This document shows, in pieces, positions 10,874-21,546 of a stretch of 64,000 bases of DNA. The number at the start of each line of letters is the position of its first letter. Position 1 is the stretch's first letter. The DNA is from Glomus cerebriforme (Eukaryota > Glomeromycota > Glomeromycetes > Glomerales > Glomeraceae), in the NCBI GenBank assembly GCA_003550305.1, contig QKYT01000012.1:121961-185960 (forward strand). The letters run 5' to 3'. Both the position numbers and the translations under genes were made by a program. A model generated the notes under the pieces. The model saw only the letters and a list, made by a program, of their open reading frames with translations. It had not been told where the DNA came from and did no database searches.

Positions 10874-12633
10874 TTAATCAAAAACATCCAATGATTCTCT
10901 TCCTTGATAATCTAAATGTTCCTGATTAACATAATGTAATAAATAAGCAGCAAAAGCCGATAAAATAAATCCGATAAGGAAAATCATTATATCATTATCT
11001 TGCTGAGGTGAATATGAATCTATATCCGGTAAATTAGTTTGACACCATTGCTCAACCTTTAATATAGAAGAAAAAATTGGAAATTTTGTTATAATAAAAA
11101 GAAAATTTAAATTATAATTATAAGTAAATTTACCTTTCCGCATGCCATACTAATTTTCATAAAATTTGGATCTTTACTATCATTCTTTTGAATAATAACT
11201 CTTGTATAATAACGAAAGATATTTGCGACTTCATAAATATCCGTACATTTCAAAATCAACTAAAAATAAAAAGAAAAAATTTTAAGAAAAAGGCAACTTT
11301 CAAACCTCATTAATATTAAAAAATATCTCACCTTAACGGTTTCACCTTTACGAATCTTAACAACTGAGGTATAAACGTTATAATTTTTAAATAATAAAGC
11401 CAATGTAGCAATGGCCATTACCTGAGGTATAGCACAAAAACTAAAAATACTTCTATTCTGTATTTTATTCAAATAAGTTAAACAATCAGGAATATGTTGT
11501 AAAGCATTTAATATAATTGTCGACAGACAATTAATTGCTTTCGTTTCATATCCTGGTTTTTTAAGGTCTGCTAAATCTGCAACATATATAGACCAAATTT
11601 CTTTAGGCCAAAATCTACGATTTCCTGATAAGTCATCCAAATAATCTCTTATAATATTTGTTTTTTGTAAAAATAATCCCATCGAATTCGAGCTAAAGTC
11701 GTAAAAAAGGTTTGGACATTAAAATTAAATAGTTGGAGAAATTCAAAAAAAAAAGAAGAAAAGAAGACTCACAGTTCGGTATCATTGGCTAACTCCGGTT
11801 TTTCCAGTCCACTTATACTAAATAAGCTACTTAATCCAATTCCAACCAAACCAGCAACATAATGACAATATAAATCAAAATCTTTGTTTGTCATAACTCC
11901 ATATTTATTATGTGCTGCATCTTTTGCATAGTCAGCCATACCATTTCCCATCTTATTCGTAATATCCACAATAACATCCTGAAATTGCCTTTCTAAACGC
12001 AAAAATTCTTCAATAACAACATTAAATTCTACAAGTAATTGACGATCCTTTTCATTTGGTCCGCCTATATAAAATAAAATCATCCATTGAGAATTGCTTA
12101 AAAACGTGTAAAATAAACAATGATTAAAAAACTTCATACTTTCGTCAAAAGTCCATCCTTTCTTATAAAGCGTTTTATGAAAATTTCTCAATAAAGGTTC
12201 CTTCTTCTCAATAAGAATCGACATATCGTCTTCGATGGTATCGAGTCCACGTAACACGAGATAAAATATACAAATCTATTTTTCGGAATTTATAATTTTT
12301 TATAAGCAATTATGGGTCTATTTTTAATAGCAGATAAATTTACCAATAAGTTGTCGATAGTCCCCAAAGAATTTAACATTACTTATTAATAACTACATAT
12401 TTTGACTACCATTATTATAACTAATAACTTACAGCATCTCTAATTCCATCGTCCAATTCCTGGATAACAGAAGCAAATGACCTAGAAGTTTCGTTTAAAA
12501 ATTCATAACAACGAATTTTGGTTTTTTGTTCAGGAGGAATTACGTGAATAGGTGGGGGCCTAAAAAATTTATATTGTATTAAAGCTACAATTTCATTTGG
12601 ATGAAATATTGATTGAAGAAAAGATGATGCCAT
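10874..12633 (-). CDS. ERG9: Squalene synthase (farnesyl-diphosphate farnesyltransferase)
   Basis: It condenses two farnesyl diphosphates to squalene, the first committed step of ergosterol synthesis, at the ER membrane. Five exons: 12633-12433, 12275-11773, 11692-11332, 11259-11134, 11056-10874, giving about 457 aa, close to the usual 410-470. Diagnostic features are LRGLDTIEDDM (first Asp-rich motif), CHYVAGLVGIGLS, and KTNIIRDYLDD (second Asp-rich motif) followed by RRFWPKEIWS. A hydrophobic C-terminal segment, IMIFLIGFILSAFAAYLLHY, is the expected tail anchor. All junctions keep frame, and the ATG at 12631-12633 gives the normal short N-terminus. It faces the transporter gene head-to-head across 463 bp. 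Family assignment is secure; exact exon edges are by eye. Confidence 0.93.
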
Positions 12634-13096
12634 TTCAAAAAAAATTTTAAAAATTTTTTAAACGTAAAAAAGTTGAAAATTACTAATAGGAATCTTATAT
12701 CTTGCATGATGGTGTAACATTAAAATTTATCACGTTTTGTTTCACAAAGAATATAAACATATGTCAATGTAAAAAAAAAGACATTAAAAGAAAGTTATAC
12801 TATTAATTAAATTGACATTGATAATCATTTAACCACGTTAAATATTTTTTGCAATAGAATTAATCTTGTTCTAAGAAAAATTATTACACCTTTAATTTAT
12901 TAAAAATATGTTGGTAAATATCGCTATTTCACTTTTTTTTGACGCGATAAACGTTAATGTCACACAAACCCATACATTATACACAAAAAAAAATTTATTT
13001 GAACTATACGAATTATACGTATGAGGAAATCAAAGTACTTTTTTTGTTAGAATTTATCCATTTTACCCTCTTTCCGAAACCATTTTTTTATTAAGT
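12634..13096. promoter_or_regulatory. Divergent intergenic region ERG9 / transporter
   Basis: 463 bp between two divergent start codons, so it should contain both promoters. It is AT-rich with short T and A runs. I see no clear TATA box or named binding site. Confidence 0.4.
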
Positions 13097-14449
13097 ATGG
13101 CGTCAACACAAATTTCACAAATTATAGTTGAAGAAAATGGTCAATCTATCGAAGATGGTAATGACAATTTTGTTCCTGTTCGTAAATCGTACAATACTTT
13201 AGGTCTAAGCATACTATGTATATGTATTGCATCGTTTGTTATACAAACGGTAATAAGAAAGAATTATAATTTTTAAACTGAATACTTATTAGATATTTTT
13301 TTTTAACAAAGTAACTTTATTTCCAAATAGGAACTAGCACAATTTGTACAAACAGGAATTAAATTCCACAAACCATATTTTATTCTGTAAGTTATAAGAA
13401 ATTTTATTGTATCATTTTATTAAGAAAATTAATCAAAAGAAATTTGTATATTAAATAGATGGGTGGCACATAGTTGTTACATGGTAATGTTACCGCTTCA
13501 ATTTATGTTTAGATTGAACCCCCTTCAATATTTAGCAGAATTTCTTAACGTCGGATTTGAACTAGTTAATACAGTTAAGCCAACATATTATTCGATTTTA
13601 ACAAGAGATCGAACAGTTGGAGAAGTTGAATATAATAAGAATTTGATAAATGTTACATCGATAACTCAAATTCTAACATCAAGACACTATAGACAAGTAA
13701 TAATTTATATTCTAAAGATATCAATATTATTTGCTTGTTGTATTTGCATACCAGGATATGTTTGGTATTTTGCTGTAAACTTAACCACTATGGCCAAATT
13801 AACAGCGATATATAATACAAGTTGTTTTTGGGCTTATATATTTTCAATAATGTTATTGAGTGAGTCAATTAGGGTTGAAAAAATCGTAGCGACATTTTTA
13901 AGCATCGCTGGAGTAGTAATTATGACATTTTTTGCTACAGAAAACTCAGATCATGAATCTTCTAATAATAATTTTGTTATAGTGGTAGGAGATTTAATTG
14001 CATGTTTTGGTGCTCTTGTTTATGGATTATATCAAGTGCTATATAAGAGATTAGGTAGTCCTCCAACACCATCCTTTTTATTTGCAAATACAATAACAGG
14101 ATTAATAGGAGTATGTACTTTTTTTGTTCTTTGGATACCCATACCAATATTACATTTTACTGGGTTTGAATTATTTGAACTACCCGATTCAGGAACATTT
14201 GGTTATATTCTATTAATTGCAATAGCGGGAGTATTTTTTAATGCCAGTTTAATGTTAGTGATAGCATTAACTTCTCCTTTATTTGCTGCTATTGGTATTA
14301 TGTTAACTATTCCAATTGTTGCTTGGGTTGATTTAATTGTTATTAATACTCCAATAACTGCAAGTACCGTGTTTGGTAGTTTTTGTATATTATTAGCTTT
14401 CGTATTATTAAGTTGGACAAGTATTAGAGATGAAATTAGAAAACTTTAA
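13097..14449 (+). CDS. Drug/metabolite-type membrane transporter (EamA/SLC35F-like)
   Basis: Three exons: 13097-13249, 13331-13386, 13459-14449, giving about 399 aa. The protein has a short hydrophilic N-terminus and then about ten hydrophobic segments. It includes a conserved-looking FHKPYFI...WVAHSCYMV segment near the second helix and paired EamA-like halves (roughly residues 180-245 and 265-390). The layout resembles the fungal vacuolar Thi74/YML018C and animal SLC35F groups, whose substrates are mostly unknown; substrate cannot be read here. The start is the first ATG, whose 51-codon exon ends at GTAATA. The 3' end converges on COX19 with only 96 bp between stop codons. Fold class is confident, specific function is not. 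Confidence 0.8.
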
Positions 14450-14545
14450 TATTTAGAGAAGAATAAAATCTATTATTATTCAGGCTATTGGGAAATGTCG
14501 ATCTCATTGGACAATTGCAGATGTTTTTTATTTATTTATTTATCA

Positions 14546-14977
14546 TCAATCTTTTTTTATTTCGACATCTTGAAATCCTAAATTTTTCATTTCTTCAGGT
14601 GTCATTAATCCTCTACAATTAAAGTAATTTTAAAAATTATTTTATGTAAAATAATTATAATAATAATAATAATAAATTTTTTAAATAAACTTTAAATACT
14701 CTTACTTATCCATTCTACATTTTAAATATGCTTTTGATAGATGTCTACAATTTCCATTATTTCCTTGATTTTTTTTCAAACATTCAAGGTATTCTTTAAC
14801 AAACTGCTTGCATTCACCTTATAATATTTTTAATTCATTTTGAATGGCTATATAACTTTAAAAATTTATAAAAAATATATATGTATTATAAATACCTTCA
14901 TGATCTAAAGGAAAACTTCCCTTTTCTGGTGGCGTTGGATTGAATGTAGAAATATTTGGTGGTCTACCAAATGACAT
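14546..14977 (-). CDS. COX19: COX19, twin CX9C cytochrome c oxidase assembly protein
   Basis: A small intermembrane-space copper-linked assembly factor for cytochrome c oxidase. Exons 14977-14896, 14817-14706 and 14612-14546 give 86 aa. Clear family marks are the N-terminal PTPPEKGSFPLDHEGEC block and two CX9C pairs (C-KQFVKEYLE-C and C-RHLSKAYLK-C), followed by RMDKGLM. Such proteins are oxidised and trapped in the intermembrane space by Mia40 and have no cleavable presequence, consistent with this start. It lies tail-to-tail with the transporter and upstream, on the same strand, of nothing else in the cluster except the HUS1-like gene behind it. Confidence 0.93.
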
Positions 14978-15378
14978 CCTTTTTTACCTTTAAAAAAGTT
15001 GGTCCTTTTTTTATCTTTAAAAAAAGTTGTCGGATAGAAAAATTCAAATCGAAGAATTGTTTCAAATATCGGATCGTCAATTGTATTCACGTCTGGTATT
15101 ATAATGTCAATTAAAATGACAGACGTAAATTAGTCAGTGAAGCAATCTTTTTATTCCCTTTATTTATTATATACAATTTTTACAATTAAATTAAAAATTA
15201 GAATACAGTATATACATTAACTTTGTTTAAACTTGAAGAAATAAAAGTAAATATCACATATCCTCCAAAAAGCATTGTGACATACAAAAATTATTTCAAT
15301 AGTAGTTAATAATGTGAATTAAGTTCTGCAGGTCGTGTGTGCAAAACGTTTAACAACGGTTACATCAAAAAATTCTTA

Positions 15379-16669
15379 TTAATAAGTAATCACTTCTGAC
15401 AACCCCTTCAAATAAACCTTTATTCCTACATTGTCATTATCAACATTCTCCGCTTCTAATAAAATGGAATTATCATGTCTAACAGCTAAAAAGAAAGAAA
15501 TGCATTTATTAATGTATATAAATAAGTCTGTAAAAAAACAAAAACTTACAGCATAAGACGTTGTTTAACGCCATAAGTTTAAAGAATATTGTAAACAATC
15601 GTGGGTTGACTACTGCAACATCCGATGATCGTGTGTTGACTTTATGAAAATAAAAAAAGTTTAGAATAAATAATTAACTCAATTAACTCGTATAGAAAAG
15701 TAAATTCCTACATGTGTCTTTCCTTCTATGTTTAATTTGATGGCATACTTTACTTCCTGTAGCAAAAGAATATCTGATTTTGAAAATATGATAATCTGTA
15801 GTATGTTGAACCGATACAATCAGATTATCTTTGACACTTGAAAATAATTCAGCCATTTTTAAAAGTTTGTGTAAATCACTTTGAATAAATTTCATTGGCA
15901 ACCGCTAATTTCAAAGAAGGAAAATTCCATAAGTACAATGAATAAATAAATTAAAAAGAAAAAATCCAAATTTATATATTACACTGATTGTTGGAGGATT
16001 TATTCTATTACAATTTGGAAGGTAAGTTACAGAAAACTTTGACACCGATCGTTCAAGGCAATCAATTACTTCTGCCTGAATTATTTAATATAGTTAATAT
16101 TTGGATATATCAAAATCATAAAAAAGAAATAAATTAAAATCAATACTTTAAACAAAAGGATTTGATGATTTTCATCTCCTTCTTTAAGTTCCAACGTGAT
16201 ATTGCGTTTATCAATCATAGTTTCTATCGCTTGTTTTAAACATTCAATATCAAATTTAAATATAAAATGATTGTTTAAATTATTGTTATGTACTTTTACA
16301 GAATTGACTAATTCACTATGAAATTTCATAGTTCTATTAAATAAATAAATTTTAAAAAGTAATAATATATTACGCGTTTTATCAAAAATTTTCAGAGAAA
16401 ATAGGGTAAACCATAAAAAAAACCGATAAAAATAATTTTCATTGAATAACTTACCCAAAGACTCTTCCCCTATTTGCTTCTTCGTAAAGTAACTTAATTT
16501 CTTTTCTATTAATAACCATAATCACGTCGTCTTTCGTGAAATCAAACATATATGAAACTAATGCTAAAAAAAAAATGATTAAGGTAAATTTAAATGTATT
16601 TTTATCTAAGCGAAAGTACTTACCTTTAAAAGCATCAACATTTTTAAAGCCTATTTCTAAACTTGACAT
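15379..16669 (-). CDS. HUS1-like 9-1-1 checkpoint clamp subunit (tentative)
   Basis: Seven exons: 16669-16624, 16563-16455, 16333-16147, 16075-15983, 15904-15712, 15639-15550, 15485-15379. They give about 274 aa, almost the usual HUS1 length (~280). All junctions hold frame. The order of segments resembles a PCNA-fold clamp: ANRGRVFGTMKFH, then FKFDIECLKQAIETM and NITLELKEGD (the position where HUS1 has its LxxALR helix and strand), ISRLPMKFIQSDLHKLL (start of the second half), and VRHDNSILL...GLSEVITY at the C-terminus. HUS1 works with RAD9 and RAD1 in DNA-damage signalling. There is no catalytic motif to confirm it, so the assignment rests on length, strand/helix spacing and weak similarity recalled from the family. 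Another clamp-fold protein is the main alternative. Confidence 0.5.
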
Positions 16670-17687
16670 AGCCTAGTTTTGCAAATTGCAATTGACACTT
16701 CTTGGAGTTTAACTTTGATTTTTTTTACACATCACGTGAAATGCACACGGTTTTGGACCTGCACCCCGACAAATTTTGTGTAACTTTATCTTAAAGGCAA
16801 ATTTTACCCATGATTTCTTAACTTTTCTTGACCAAAATTGTGAAGTATAATAAAATGTGATAAAAAACGTGCAATATATATGTAGCTTAGATACTGCTAA
16901 AAAAATTTCTTTTATTTTATAATTTCAAACTTTATAAATTTATAATTAAATTAAAACAACCTTTTTTCTAATTTATTTTGTTCAAAATATAATATATCCA
17001 ACTCTATTATTATTTTTGTTAAATATTTTTAAATAAGTAAAAAAAAATGAAAAATCATATATTTTTATCACATTTCATATATTACAAATCTGGTTAAGAA
17101 ATCTGTATACATTATCATGCATGATTGTTAAGTCAAAAAAGTAAGTCATATAGGATCAAAAAGATAAATTTTATATCTTAAAGAATATTTTTTATTTCAT
17201 GATAAAAAATAAAGGCAAAAAACTTCCAAAATATTTTAATTTTATATATAATAAAAAGAAGAAAATTTTCAATATTTTCAATACTCACATTTCAAATTGG
17301 ATTAAAATGATTTATATTAAATTTTAATAAATAAATACAAAAATTTTCAAGAATTAAAATATTCATATTACTTAACTGTTAAGGGTAAAATATATGTCAA
17401 TTATTTCTATTAGTAGATTATGATTTAAAAAATCTAAAAAGTACTGTAATTTTTTTATATAAGAAAAAACTTTTTTTTTAAATATTAAAAAACCTTTGCA
17501 ACTCTGCTAAATATTTACCAGAAAGATTTATTATTTACTTATTATAAGAAAAGTATATATTACTTAATAGTTTTATGTTTAAAATATTAAAAATATGAAA
17601 TAGTAATGTTCATATGAGTATTTATTAAACAACTCTATTTATTTAATAAAGATTAGTTTAGGTTAGAATTCAAGTATAATAAAAATT
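16670..17687. other. AT-rich spacer, no gene seen
   Basis: Contains the 5' flank of the HUS1-like gene (first ~150 bp) and then AT-rich sequence without ORFs or recognisable repeats. Confidence 0.6.
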
Positions 17688-18071
17688 AGGGCAAATGTAT
17701 ATCTCGCAGGGGTGCGACATCATTATTCATCGCCTCCAATTTGTCACCCCCGTGTCACATCCACCGACTTTCATTTTTACTATTTATTCTAGGGACAGAG
17801 AGGTGTGAAATCCTATTTGTCACATATTAATCGTCACGTCCCTTAATTTTGGCCGAAAACTTTAATTCTGGCCAGAATTTCTATTTTTGGACATTATGTA
17901 ACGTTACACGGACCAAAAAAGGCAATTTTGTTTCTCTCCAAAATCGAAATTTAGGTTACACGATACTCCCAAAAAAGGAAATTTTCTTAATTTCGGCCGG
18001 AATTACCGAATTAGGAAAATTCCCGGCGATATATAAATGTCTCACCCCCATGCTAGATCTAGATTTACCCT
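17688..18071 (+). mobile_element. MITE, family A, copy 2, with TSD AAAAATT
   Basis: 384-bp element with imperfect TIRs: AGGGCAAATGTATATCTCGC on the left and, reversed, AGGGTAAATCTAGATCTAGC on the right, each followed by GGGGTGMGACAT-like sequence. The flanking direct repeat AAAAATT occurs at 17681-17687 and 18072-18078 and can be extended to 8 bp with a one-base shift of the border, which suits a hAT-like mechanism. A 74-codon frame inside is not conserved in other copies. Confidence 0.75.
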
Positions 18072-18404
18072 AAAAATTAATATCTAATTATTTTTATATT
18101 CATTAAATAACTTTAATTATTTAATAAAAATTAATTTTGTTTAATCAAAGTACTTAAATTATGTTACAAAGTATTTGCATAAAAATATAATAAAAATAAG
18201 TATAACTTTATGAATATTTAAGTTAGTTTAATAAAAATTAATATATGAATAATTTTATATTTATTGAATAACTTTACTTAGTCTTTAAAAATATGTTTAC
18301 TTAATTATATCTTTTAAATAATTTTATTTAGTTTAATAAAAGTATTTCTAAAATATTAAAATTTGAATTTTGTAATTTATTATTATAATCAGTAGTATAT
18401 GATT

Positions 18405-19190
18405 TTATAATTCTGGCTGAAATTAAATAATCTGTAATAAAATTACCTTTTTAGGAATCTTGCATAACTCAAAATATCATTTTTGAGAAAAAAAAAATTG
18501 CTTTTTTTGGATTATATAACATTATCTAAAATTTATTTAAATAAGAAATTTTAGCTAATATTATAAAATTTGGTCAAAATTAAATAGCACATCTGAAATG
18601 TGTGTTAGGTTGGTGGTACAGTTAACTAACTATAACACAGAAAAATTTTGCAAAAAAAAATATTTCTTCAATATATAAAGATTTTAAAAAAAACATGTAA
18701 TATGTGTATTTTTGCCCACTCTGCAAGTTTACTTAGAGTATAGCAAAGGTGATTTTAAAGGTTGTTTTTGACTTATTTCAATAAACTACTTTTTTTCATT
18801 AAAATTAATCTAACCATTGTTGAAAATGATTAGCAAAGAAAGATTTTTTTATTTTTTTATATGTCAAAAATGACTTTTAAATCTCCTTCCAGCCTTTAAG
18901 TAAACTTGCAGAGTGACTAAAAATACAGACACATTAAGAATTTTAGGAATTTTTTATTAAGTTATTAACTTATTTTTTATAACATTTGAAAATTACTATG
19001 TCACTAACTTGGCACACATTCCAGATGTGCAATTAAATATATGATAAATAATATACAACAAATAATATTTATTATACCAAAAAAATTCTGTCCTTAGAAT
19101 AAATAGTAAAAATAGAAAACTAAGATGTAAATCATGTAATGCAAGGAGTAATAAATTATTATATAGTATAAGTCACGTAAGATTGCTTGG
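18405..19190 (+). mobile_element. MITE, family A, copy 3, interrupted by a nested insertion
   Basis: The left part (18405-18586) matches the TTCTGGCTGAAATT...GGTCAAAATTAA half of family A on the same strand as 9117-9460. The right part (19031-19190) matches the ...GAATAAATAGTAAAAATAGAAAACTA half. The two are separated exactly by the element at 18587-19030. Outer ends are worn. Confidence 0.65.
18587..19030. mobile_element. Nested 444-bp MULE-like MITE with perfect 9-bp TSD
   Basis: The TIRs start GCACATCTGRAATGTGTG on both ends and continue in diverged form inward, including an internal inverted block CACTCTGCAAGTTTACTT. The direct repeat AATTAAATA flanks it at 18578-18586 and 19031-19039 without mismatch. 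A 9-bp duplication with long TIRs is typical of Mutator-like elements. It splits family-A copy 3, so it inserted later. Confidence 0.85.
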
Positions 19191-19250
19191 CAAAACTAGA
19201 GGGTTTAGCAAATAGGTGAAATGATGAAATATAATAATTTAACAAAACTA
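19186..19250 (+). repeat. Solo end fragment of the TAAGGTTGCTTG element family
   Basis: TAAGATTGCTTGGCAAAACTAG and the following GGGTTT closely match the terminal repeat of the 1.4-kb element at 21547-22949 (right end read in reverse). No second end is visible nearby. Confidence 0.5.
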
Positions 19251-19291
19251 TATTTTTGTCAGTTTTTGTTTGAAGATGTTTTATATCTCAT

Positions 19292-19720
19292 GGCATTGGT
19301 TACCTTTGCAAAATTGATGGAGAACTTAATGCTAAACTTTATCAAAAAATCTTAGATAAGGATTTCATGGAGACTTTAAATTTTTATGAATTAGGTGTTG
19401 GGAACATTATCTTCATGCAAGATAATGATCCCAAACATACCACTATACTAACTAAAAAATAGTTTGAATATAATCATGTAGAAATTTTATCTTGGCCACT
19501 ACAGTCTTCAGATTTAAATCCAATTGAACACTTATGGAATGATGTAAACCACCATATCAGATCATTAGATATCAAAATTAGGGGTAAGAAAATACTTTGG
19601 GAACATGTTTCAAAAATATGGAATGAGACTACTTTAGAGATATGTACTAAGCTAATAGAAACAATACCAGAAAGAATTAAGAATATTATTAAGATAAAGA
19701 AAGGATATATTCGATGGTGA
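19292..19720 (+). pseudogene. Tc1/mariner transposase C-terminal relic
   Basis: 143 codons in one frame with a single internal TAG at 19460-19462. Diagnostic text includes FMQDNDPKHTT (second catalytic Asp region), WPLQSSDLNPIEHLWNDV (third acidic residue, DNPIE/DLNPIEHLW signature) and the closing GYIRW. This is the DDE domain of a Tc1-type transposase, which cuts and pastes at TA sites. The N-terminal DNA-binding half is missing and no start codon remains, so it cannot be active. A matching terminal repeat lies at 19984-20008. Confidence 0.9.
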
Positions 19721-19983
19721 AGAGTATTATGATAAATTTTTAATTAGTATTAATTTAGTTTTTTTTCATTTTTTTTAATAAATTTATTATATTAATAAAA
19801 GTGACAAAATAAACGCATCAATATTTTAATAAAAATCATGTGATTAAAATGATTTACCTTATTAAATTCTATTAAAATTAATGTATTATGAAAATCTGAT
19901 ATTATACTATATATATTATAAATATAAAGTTTGTACAAAATTATATGATTGAAAAATATATAATTTAAGATTTAAAAAACTTT

Positions 19984-20010
19984 GGTGTGTTTTTTTTGGA
20001 AGCCACTGTA
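19984..20010 (-). repeat. Right terminal inverted repeat of Tc1/mariner element plus TA
   Basis: Reverse complement reads CAGTGGCTTCCAAAAAAAAC, the usual opening of Tc1-like terminal repeats, directly followed outward by TA (20009-20010). It lies about 290 bp downstream of the transposase relic in the right orientation. The left end was not found. Confidence 0.75.
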
Positions 20011-20387
20011 TATAATATTATATTTTTAATTTTGCTTTGTAATTAGAGATCTAAAAAAATACAAAATAGTTATATTTTGTATAAATTATAATTTTTAAAA
20101 ATTAAGTTAGTAATATAATAATATTAATTTTATAATTAAAGTATAGTTCAAGTATATTATTAATAAATAGTATTATATATATATTTTTTTATTTTTAATA
20201 GCATATTTTATTAAGTAAAATTGTACGATAAATATTGTAAATACATTATAATAAACATAAACTTGAATAAAATATATAGATTTCGTCTCTATCTAGTTTA
20301 CATAAATAAGTATCTAAAAAGTAAAACTAATTTAAATACCTATGCTATAAACTTAATATAAAAACATACCCAATATACTACTTTACT

Positions 20388-20669
20388 ATGAGAGGTAGTA
20401 ACCAGGTCAACCATCCAGAAAGTATTCCCTCTGATCTTTTAAAATAAGTTAAAGAAGAGTCGTATCCTAACTACCAAACTGTTAGATCCATCAGAGAAAT
20501 CGATTGGTCTAATAGTTTAATTCAGGAAATTTCTAAGGAGAATGCTTTAAATAGCAAGTCTAAAACAAGGGCTAAGGTCAGCGATGGAAGTCTTGAAATC
20601 TGCACAATGTCAGCAGAAGCACGTGACATAATAATATCTTTGGCAGGAAGCTTAAAGGCCATGATGTAA
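20388..20669 (+). pseudogene. Degenerate ORF fragment of unknown origin
   Basis: ATG at 20388 opens a frame with one internal stop (20445-20447) and then about 73 non-repetitive codons to a TAA at 20667. Reading continues to be stop-ridden after that. Composition is coding-like (few low-complexity runs) but no family is recognised; in this setting it is most likely transposon debris. Confidence 0.25.
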
Positions 20670-21546
20670 CAACGAGGAAGCTAACTAAAGTTTGGTAAAA
20701 AAAGTCACATTGTAATTTAGTTACCAAAAGACACAAGAGGTTCTTAATGGAAATAACTGAAAATCAGTTTGAGAGAAGGAAATTAGATAAGTCACGAGGA
20801 ATAAAACCTTGAAGGAAAAGTAAAGGCCAATTCGGGGATGAAGCCGAATAAAAAGCCCAAATATCCAGAGAAAGAAATGATAATTAGGAATGAAAGTCTA
20901 AGACTTCCTTATTATACTTTTTTGACCATAAGACTACTATCGAGTCTAGTAAAGCAAGTTTGAACTGTTCAAAAAGAAAAGAAAAATTGCAGTGTGATAA
21001 AGGAGGAGCGTTCAGAAAAGAATTAGCCAAAATAGACACTGAACAGTCTACTAAATGAGAAAGGGATTCTGGGCAGATGCCACAAAAGAAATAAATAGTT
21101 CATGAGAAGATATTGATGACAACGTGAGAATATAACATCCATAGTAAGAAGTTCAGAGAATTGTAGTTTAAAACAGAAGGAAGTGTGAGCAATACGACAT
21201 TCCTGCGCTTTAGAGGGAGAGAGATTGGAAACTGGAATAAAGGTAGTCAGCACAGACCAGGATAAATCCCAATCAATAGATAACATAAACGGAGACAAAA
21301 AAGCAAAACGGGAAAGGGACAAAAATTTGGAAAATTAATAAAAGAATTATATTAATCAAAAAGAAATCTAAAAAAAAATTCAATTCTAGTATCTAAATAA
21401 GATAAACAAATAATAAAAGAAGAATCAAAATTCAAAAGAACTTTATTCAATGACTGAAAATTAGAGTGATGCGTTAAATTACAGACCAATCTGAATAATT
21501 ATGCAAAAAATTATCAGAATGAGAAGAAGCTTTGTGTAAGGTAAAG

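Noticed and set aside
17849..18073. 74-codon open frame
   Set aside because: Located inside a MITE; the frame is not kept in the two other copies of the family.
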